From: Verrucomicrobia bacterium UBA1211
GTDB taxonomy: Bacteria; Verrucomicrobiota; Kiritimatiellia; RFP12; UBA1067
DNA: 20,603 bases
Reading direction: 5' to 3'
NCBI GenBank assembly: GCA_002309585.1
Contig: DBXN01000086.1
Span: forward strand, 27,348-47,950
A program made the translations under genes and the position numbers. A model generated the notes under the pieces. The model did no database searches, was not told the DNA's origin, and saw only the letters and a program-made list of their open reading frames with translations. Below are positions 15,744 to 20,603 of this stretch, piece after piece (position 1 is the stretch's first letter; every line of letters begins with the position of its first letter).

Positions 15744-15787
15744 ATTCCCCTCACGTTTCTGTTTCTCTCCTAACCCTCTAGGACTTT

Positions 15788-15834
15788 ACCTCAAGGTGTT
15801 ATAACAGTAAACCAAAAAACGGCGGATTGCGCAA
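15788..15834 (-). promoter_or_regulatory. Candidate promoter and ACCTCAAGGT element of giant gene 2
   Basis: TTGCGC (15834-15829) and TTTACT (15811-15806) are spaced by 17 nt, as upstream of copy 1. The block 15806-15845 matches 9824-9863 at 39 of 40 positions. ACCTCAAGGT occurs at 15788-15797, 45 nt before the start codon. Sequence between these elements and the ribosome site is not conserved, which points to selection or recent duplication of the elements themselves. Confidence 0.45.
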
Positions 15835-15846
15835 GCGGCGAAAACG

Positions 15847-15880
15847 GCCAAGCCCCGCGGCGTTCGCCGCGGGGCTTGGC
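15847..15880 (-). terminator. Rho-independent terminator of giant gene 3
   Basis: A perfect inverted repeat of at least 15 bp (arms 15847-15861 and 15866-15880, four-base loop) with a CCCCGCGG core, followed on the minus strand by CGTTTTCGCC. It lies about 46 nt past the stop of copy 3. Stem core and tail match the terminator after copy 2, but outer stem bases have changed in pairs (AGTC to GGCC side), so the stem is kept. Confidence 0.85.
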
Positions 15881-15926
15881 TCAAAAGAGAAAGGCCCTTA
15901 ATGTCCCAAGGTCCTCAGCCTTTCGG

Positions 15927-18900
15927 TTACTTCAGGATGATCGCCATCCCACCGGGTTTCCGGTTCAAGAGGGCGAGACGGCCCTCTTTGACGGTGAGGG
16001 CGAAGGCCTCGGAGTAGTCGTTTTCGCCGTCTTTCACGGTGACGGCCGCGTCTTCGACATCCTCCGCCGTCAGCCCCGTGATCTCGTCCGTGAGGAAGTA
16101 GAACGAGCATCTGGGCTTCTCGTCGAAGGTCGCCGTCACATGGGCGAGTCCCTGGAAGGTCTCGCGTGTGGCGTTCGCGAAGGTCGCGCAGACCAGCTCG
16201 CGGTTGGCGGATTTGCCCGTCACGTCCCAGTCGCTTTCGTCGCCCGCAAAGGCGAAGGCGCCCGCCAGCGTGCCGGTGCCCTTCAGCGTGCCGAAGATCG
16301 GCATCGGCATCGTGCCGGTGGAGGTGAGGGTCGCACCCTCGCCCAGCGTCAGGTCACGGTGGATGCCGGTCGGCTCGATCGCTGCGATGTCGCCCAGCGT
16401 CGCCGCAAGCTTCAGGTTGGTCTCGTTGAACTGCTTCTCCGCGTCGCCCGGCGCGATGTAGCTGAGGGTGTTGCCGTTGTTGGCCGCGCTCGGACCCCAT
16501 CCGCCGCTGCCGTCGCCCACGCGCACCGACCAGCGGTGCCAGCCCGCCTCCAGTGTCTTGGTCGCGGTCGGGGTGGCCGTCCACGAGGTGTTGTTGATCA
16601 GCTCCTCGCCGTCGATGTGGAGTTTCTTGTAGTCGTCGTAACCCATCTTGAAGGTCCACTCGCCCTTCTGATCGGCCGCGACCTTGAACCAGCCCTCGAA
16701 TTTGTTGACCTTGCCGGAGAAGTAGGCCGACCAATCGCCGGCGTCAGATGCATTGCTGTGCTTGTGCATCGGTATGACCGTGTCGGTGCATTTGATGGTC
16801 GTCCAGTTCTCGGTCGTTTCCCAGTTGGCGTTACCGTTCTGGAAGCTCCAGATACAGGCGTTGGCCTTCGGACGCACCTGCAGGGTCAGACCGTCGCCGA
16901 GCGACGCATTCGGCTCGAACTTCGTGTAGTCGCTGGAGGTGGTGGAGGTGGACTCGCCGATGATGAAACCGATCGACTTGCCGTCCGACCATGTGGCCTG
17001 CCCCGGCCCGATTCCGCCGGTACCGTCATAGGAGGAGAGCGTGAAGGTGTGCCAGCCGGCGGAGAGTTCGACCGTGCCGACTCCGGCGGCGGTCCAGCTG
17101 GCGCTCTTGAAGACCTGCGTCCCGTCCACATCGAGGCGGATGTTGTCGTCGTAGTTGCCCGCGAAGGTCCACTTACCCGCCTTCTCCTCCGGCACGTAGA
17201 ACTCGCCGCGCCCCGCGAAGGAGGTGTAGGTCCTGCGCGGATTCGCGTTGTAATGCCTGTGGATGAAGGTCCAGAAGTCGGACGCGATGAACGGATAGCT
17301 CCAGTCGGCCGTCGCGATCTGATCCTGCACGTTTCCGGCGATCGCGAAGGGGTATTGGTTGTCCGAGTACTTGGCCACCTGCGCGTTCACGCCATCGGCG
17401 AGCGTCAGTCCGCCGCCGAAATAGGAGGTGACGGTCAGGTCGTTACCTCCGGTGTTCTCGACGGTGAGCTTCCCGAGCATCGCGCCCTGCAGGCGCTCGT
17501 CGGTGCGCTGGCCCTGGAAGTTGACCGAACCCTTGATCGTCACGTCGCTCGCGCCGGAGAGACCGTTGTTCCAGTTGACGTAGTACTCGCCCATGTCGAA
17601 GGTCACCTTGCCGCCCAGCTTCTCGTAACCGAAGAAGATCGGGAAGGCCGCGTCTCCGCCCCACGCGCCGGAGACATTGACGATGTCGCCGTTCTGGAGG
17701 TCGAACCGCGTGACGCCGGGCGTCCGCGCGCCGCCGAAGCCGCTCGAACCCAGCTCCAGCCGCCCGCCATCCATCAGGAACCAGTGGCGTCCGCCGCCTG
17801 CTTCCGTTCCGTTGAGGTACGGGTGGTTGTAGGTGGAGTTGTTGTTGCCCTGCTGCCGGTTCGCCCAGATGCCCTTGACCCTCAACACGCCGCCCTCATG
17901 GAGGTAAACCTCGCCGCGCGGGCAGTCGTAGGTGTTCCAGAGGATCGCGGGCAGGGCGTCAACCTCACCGTAGACATCCAGCCGGTGGACGGACGGCACC
18001 GCCGGCGTCCCGCTCCAGTGGCCGTTCCGGAAGCTGTCGGTGGTCAAGGTGACCTTGGCGTCATGATCGATGATCACCCGCCCGGCTGACGGCCCGGATC
18101 CGTTGTTGCCGGTCCAGAGCGCCTTTGTCGTCAAGTCGCTTCCCGCCTTGAGTTCCAGCGTGCCGGAGCGGTTGGAGTTGAGACCGACGGAGAGGTTTTC
18201 GATCGTGCCCACAAGTTTCATCGCGACGCCGTACTCGGTGTTGGTGTTAGGCCCGTAGGCGTATGAGGTTCCAGATGTCTGGGTCAGGTTCACCGTGCCC
18301 GGGATGTCGAGGATGCCCGCCGCCTGCGGCCGGATGTCAAACGCGCCGCCGGTGACTGTGAAGTTCGCGGTTTCAAAATTGGGCGCCGTGTTGTTCAGGA
18401 AGAATCCGGAAGACCCGCTCGCGTGCTCCAGCGTGAAGGAGTTTGCCGAGAAGCCGCTGCCGATGTACAGGCCGCCGCCGGTCAGGATCGGCATATTGGC
18501 GAAGGCCATCGGCCCCGCGAGAACATGCGTTCCGCCCGTCGTCTCGACATCGCCCTGCGCGGTGATTCCGCCCTGATAGTAGACGACGTTACCGCCGTTC
18601 AGCGTGAGTTTGCCGCCCGTCGCGACTGTCACCGGTCCCTTCAGGGTGGCCGTGCCGCTTGCGGCGTTGATGGTTCCGCCCTTATCCGTCACGAGGAACG
18701 GCACCGAGTCGGGATAGGTGCTGCTGTAGGCATGGAGGATGCCGCCTTCGAAGGTGATGCCGCCGGGAATGTTGAACTGCGACTCGGCCATCGCTTCCGG
18801 ACGGAAGGTCGCGCCTTCCGCGATGGTCACCGCGCCCACGTTGATCGGCTGGCTGATGAGGCCGAAGCCGTAGGGGTTGGTCGATTTGATGGTGAGCCGC

Positions 18901-20603
18901 TTGTCGGGGCCGTAGATACCGGGCTCCGCCGTGGCGTAGGTACCGGAACGCAGGCGCACCTCCATACGGTGCGTACCGCCGACCGTCGCGTCGTTCGCCA
19001 GCTCGACACGCCGCAGCTGCGAACCGTAGGGATTGTCCTCGTTGGCCGTGCCGCGCCCGTCAAGCGCGTCGTTGATGAGCGCGCCGCGCCCGTCGGGGCC
19101 GTCGCCGGAAAGGACGAAGACCTTGTGGTGGGTGAGTTCCTGGCGCGGTTCGGTATTGTTGCTCGCGGTGGAGGTGTAGTTGATGTTAAGTTGCCCGCCG
19201 TCCTTGATCGTCACCTTGCCGCCCGTGGAGCCGCTTTCCTCGCCGAACGACTTCTGCGCGGCGTTGACGCCGAGCACCACCTTCTGCCCGTCCTTGATCT
19301 CGATCTCCTGATTGCCGAACGAAACGCCGTCGAGCGTGACCGTGCCCGTGCCGCCGAACGTGACCGTGTCGCCGCCCTTGAGCGTACCGGTGCCCGTCAG
19401 CGCGTAATCGCCCGCACCCGTCAATGTAATCGGGCCGGCGAACATCTCACCATCAACCGTGATGTCGCCCGTCGCCGACTCCGCGCCGTCGATGAACGCG
19501 GGCACGTAGGGGACGAATCCGCCCGTCGTGCCGCCGTCGTAGAGCCAGTTCGCGCTCGTCGTGTTCCAGCCGAGGTCGGCGGAGCTCGCCGGACGCCACG
19601 TCTGCGAAGCCACGGAGGACGAAACCGTAATGGTCATCGTCAGCTTACCGTCAACGACGGCGAACGTGGCGGACGCGCCCGCGCCGACGGTCGCCGTGGG
19701 CGCGAACTGCGAAAGCGAGGTGATGCCGCTCGCAGCCTGCATGACCGTGTAAGTACCGGGCGGGAGACTCTGCGCATCGACGTTGACCGCGAGCGGCGTG
19801 CCGGAGGGAAGCGTCACCGAGCCCGTCGTGGAAAGCATCGGTTCGGAGGACGAAGGATTGGAGACGGAAACCGACGCCCCTTCCTCGAACGCGAGGTTCT
19901 TGTCGCCACCCACGAATCCGTCAATGGCGAAGTCGTCCTTGAACTCGTAAACGCCTTCCGTTCCGGCGGCAGTCGGGTTCGCGCCCATCCACTTCGCAGC
20001 GAGATAAGCCTCGATGGCCTGGCGGTCTTCGGCGGAGAGCTCGGCCGAGAACGTGATCAACTCGGAGATCTCACGCCCGCCGTGACGCGTGTAGGTGTCG
20101 CAGTCGCGGTCGCTCGTGAGCCTGTTCGACTCGCAGTTCTTGGTGGTCACCGTGGAATACACGTGGCGGTCGGTCGGGACCTTGACGGTATATATGTCGC
20201 CAGAGACCGCAACTCCGTCGACGTAGATCGTCCCCTCGCGCAGATATGCGTTGCCGTTGTTGTAGCAGTACGCGCCGCCGTTGCCGCGGTGGAAGCGGTA
20301 GGTGCTGGTGTCGCCGAGCCAGAACGCCTTCAGGTCCTGGCGGATGGACATCACCCAGAAGACAGTGCGGATCGTCGTCATGCGCTCATACTGAAGATCC
20401 ACGCCGCTGCCGCAATTGCCCATCATGTAGGCAGGCACGCCGTCGGCGATGCCGAACGTTCCCCAGTTGGCGGCATTGGAGGGAATGGTGTAGGCCGTCG
20501 CGTTGCGCTTGTAGGCGGACTTGTCCTTCCACGTTGTGACAAGGCCGAACGTGTTGTCCTTGAACTCGAAGTTCGCCGCGTCGGAGGCGTCGAGCCAGAT
20601 GAG
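15927..20603 (-). CDS. Giant secreted LamG/PA14 beta-helix surface protein, array copy 3 (5' end outside window)
   Basis: Open in one frame from the window edge to the TAA at 15927, giving 1558 residues. An internal GTG at 20438 is not the start, because the LamG domain continues upstream in frame (LIWLDASDAANF at the very edge). By comparison with copies 1 and 2 about 425 N-terminal residues, including the signal peptide, are missing. Visible: LamG-like domain to about 19980 (EAYLAAKWMG); a beta-helix-like region with a TWRP...NWLYDGG motif; a middle stretch (about 18430-19330) with little match to the other copies; PA14-like domain (about 16900-17310, WTFAGNYDDNIRLDVDG); a second PA14-like domain (about 16490-16740, WTFKMGYDDYKKLHIDGEEL); and the conserved C-terminal domain ending KPGGMAIILK. 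From about 18360 down it is very close to copy 1. Likely surface adhesin; function inferred only from domains. Confidence 0.9.
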   Translation of the reverse strand, partial: LIWLDASDAANFEFKDNTFGLVTTWKDKSAYKRNATAYTIPSNAANWGTFGIADGVPAYMMGNCGSGVDLQYERMTTIRTVFWVMSIRQDLKAFWLGDTSTYRFHRGNGGAYCYNNGNAYLREGTIYVDGVAVSGDIYTVKVPTDRHVYSTVTTKNCESNRLTSDRDCDTYTRHGGREISELITFSAELSAEDRQAIEAYLAAKWMGANPTAAGTEGVYEFKDDFAIDGFVGGDKNLAFEEGASVSVSNPSSSEPMLSTTGSVTLPSGTPLAVNVDAQSLPPGTYTVMQAASGITSLSQFAPTATVGAGASATFAVVDGKLTMTITVSSSVASQTWRPASSADLGWNTTSANWLYDGGTTGGFVPYVPAFIDGAESATGDITVDGEMFAGPITLTGAGDYALTGTGTLKGGDTVTFGGTGTVTLDGVSFGNQEIEIKDGQKVVLGVNAAQKSFGEESGSTGGKVTIKDGGQLNINYTSTASNNTEPRQELTHHKVFVLSGDGPDGRGALINDALDGRGTANEDNPYGSQLRRVELANDATVGGTHRMEVRLRSGTYATAEPGIYGPDKRLTIKSTNPYGFGLISQPINVGAVTIAEGATFRPEAMAESQFNIPGGITFEGGILHAYSSTYPDSVPFLVTDKGGTINAASGTATLKGPVTVATGGKLTLNGGNVVYYQGGITAQGDVETTGGTHVLAGPMAFANMPILTGGGLYIGSGFSANSFTLEHASGSSGFFLNNTAPNFETANFTVTGGAFDIRPQAAGILDIPGTVNLTQTSGTSYAYGPNTNTEYGVAMKLVGTIENLSVGLNSNRSGTLELKAGSDLTTKALWTGNNGSGPSAGRVIIDHDAKVTLTTDSFRNGHWSGTPAVPSVHRLDVYGEVDALPAILWNTYDCPRGEVYLHEGGVLRVKGIWANRQQGNNNSTYNHPYLNGTEAGGGRHWFLMDGGRLELGSSGFGGARTPGVTRFDLQNGDIVNVSGAWGGDAAFPIFFGYEKLGGKVTFDMGEYYVNWNNGLSGASDVTIKGSVNFQGQRTDERLQGAMLGKLTVENTGGNDLTVTSYFGGGLTLADGVNAQVAKYSDNQYPFAIAGNVQDQIATADWSYPFIASDFWTFIHRHYNANPRRTYTSFAGRGEFYVPEEKAGKWTFAGNYDDNIRLDVDGTQVFKSASWTAAGVGTVELSAGWHTFTLSSYDGTGGIGPGQATWSDGKSIGFIIGESTSTTSSDYTKFEPNASLGDGLTLQVRPKANACIWSFQNGNANWETTENWTTIKCTDTVIPMHKHSNASDAGDWSAYFSGKVNKFEGWFKVAADQKGEWTFKMGYDDYKKLHIDGEELINNTSWTATPTATKTLEAGWHRWSVRVGDGSGGWGPSAANNGNTLSYIAPGDAEKQFNETNLKLAATLGDIAAIEPTGIHRDLTLGEGATLTSTGTMPMPIFGTLKGTGTLAGAFAFAGDESDWDVTGKSANRELVCATFANATRETFQGLAHVTATFDEKPRCSFYFLTDEITGLTAEDVEDAAVTVKDGENDYSEAFALTVKEGRLALLNRKPGGMAIILK

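Noticed and set aside
15876..18089. 737-codon plus-strand open frame opposite giant gene 3
   Set aside because: Shadow of copy 3. It would start inside the terminator hairpin and has a low-complexity translation with no known domain.
20438..20438. GTG at 20438 as the start of giant gene 3
   Set aside because: The same frame continues open to the window edge and encodes the N-terminal part of the LamG domain, matching copies 1 and 2. The gene is simply truncated by the window.
3810..20603. Classical type V autotransporter with C-terminal barrel
   Set aside because: The passenger-like beta-helix suggests it, but the C-terminus has no series of amphipathic strands and no terminal aromatic residue; all copies end in Lys or Arg.
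3810..20603. Diversity-generating retroelement or phase-variable cassette
   Set aside because: The paralogue mosaic invited the idea, but there is no reverse transcriptase, template repeat, invertase or invertible repeat pair in the window.

Overview
The window is a GC-rich bacterial segment with every supported gene on the minus strand, so transcription runs from high to low coordinates. It has two parts. Positions 1-3695 hold a compact housekeeping cluster. Positions 3810-20603 hold a head-to-tail array of three giant, paralogous, secreted repeat proteins; the third runs off the window edge. No stretch without a gene exceeds about 185 bases. I see no rRNA, tRNA, CRISPR array, transposase or integrase.

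Housekeeping cluster, in order of transcription: tlyA (S4 domain plus FtsJ-like methyltransferase, GTG start), a secreted alpha/beta-hydrolase, an FmdB-type zinc-ribbon protein, tmk (thymidylate kinase), holB (DNA polymerase III delta') and the start of a PSP1/YaaT (RicT-like) gene cut by the window edge. Gaps or overlaps are 1 nt, 11 nt, 54 nt, -14 nt and 2 nt, which suggests one or two transcripts. The tmk-holB-yaaT order resembles the Bacillus arrangement. The only large gap inside the cluster, before tmk, carries GTTGAG-type short repeats, and so does the gap between tlyA and the giant array.

Giant array: two complete proteins (1982 and 1940 aa) and one partial (at least 1558 aa). The complete ones have a Sec signal peptide, an N-terminal beta-helix-like region (recurring V-x-x-G-G-T-L motifs), an embedded LamG/concanavalin-like domain, a second long beta-helix-like region, two PA14-like domains with the Asp-Asp motif, and a strongly conserved C-terminal domain of about 170 aa ending in KPGG plus a hydrophobic tail. 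No autotransporter barrel, PEP-CTERM or LPXTG signal is visible. The spacers upstream of copies 1 and 2 share a near-identical promoter-proximal block and similar strong hairpin terminators, so each gene looks like a repeated cassette. The three genes are mosaic: which two copies are most alike changes along their length, including a 103-nt identical block between copies 1 and 3 that copy 2 lacks. This suggests recombination or gene conversion among surface-protein paralogues.

Organism: giant LamG/beta-helix secreted proteins in tandem, high GC and this housekeeping order suggest the PVC group, perhaps Kiritimatiellota/Lentisphaerae or a relative, possibly gut-associated. This is inference from protein style, not a phylogenetic result. 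The array probably makes large adhesins or glycan-binding surface proteins.
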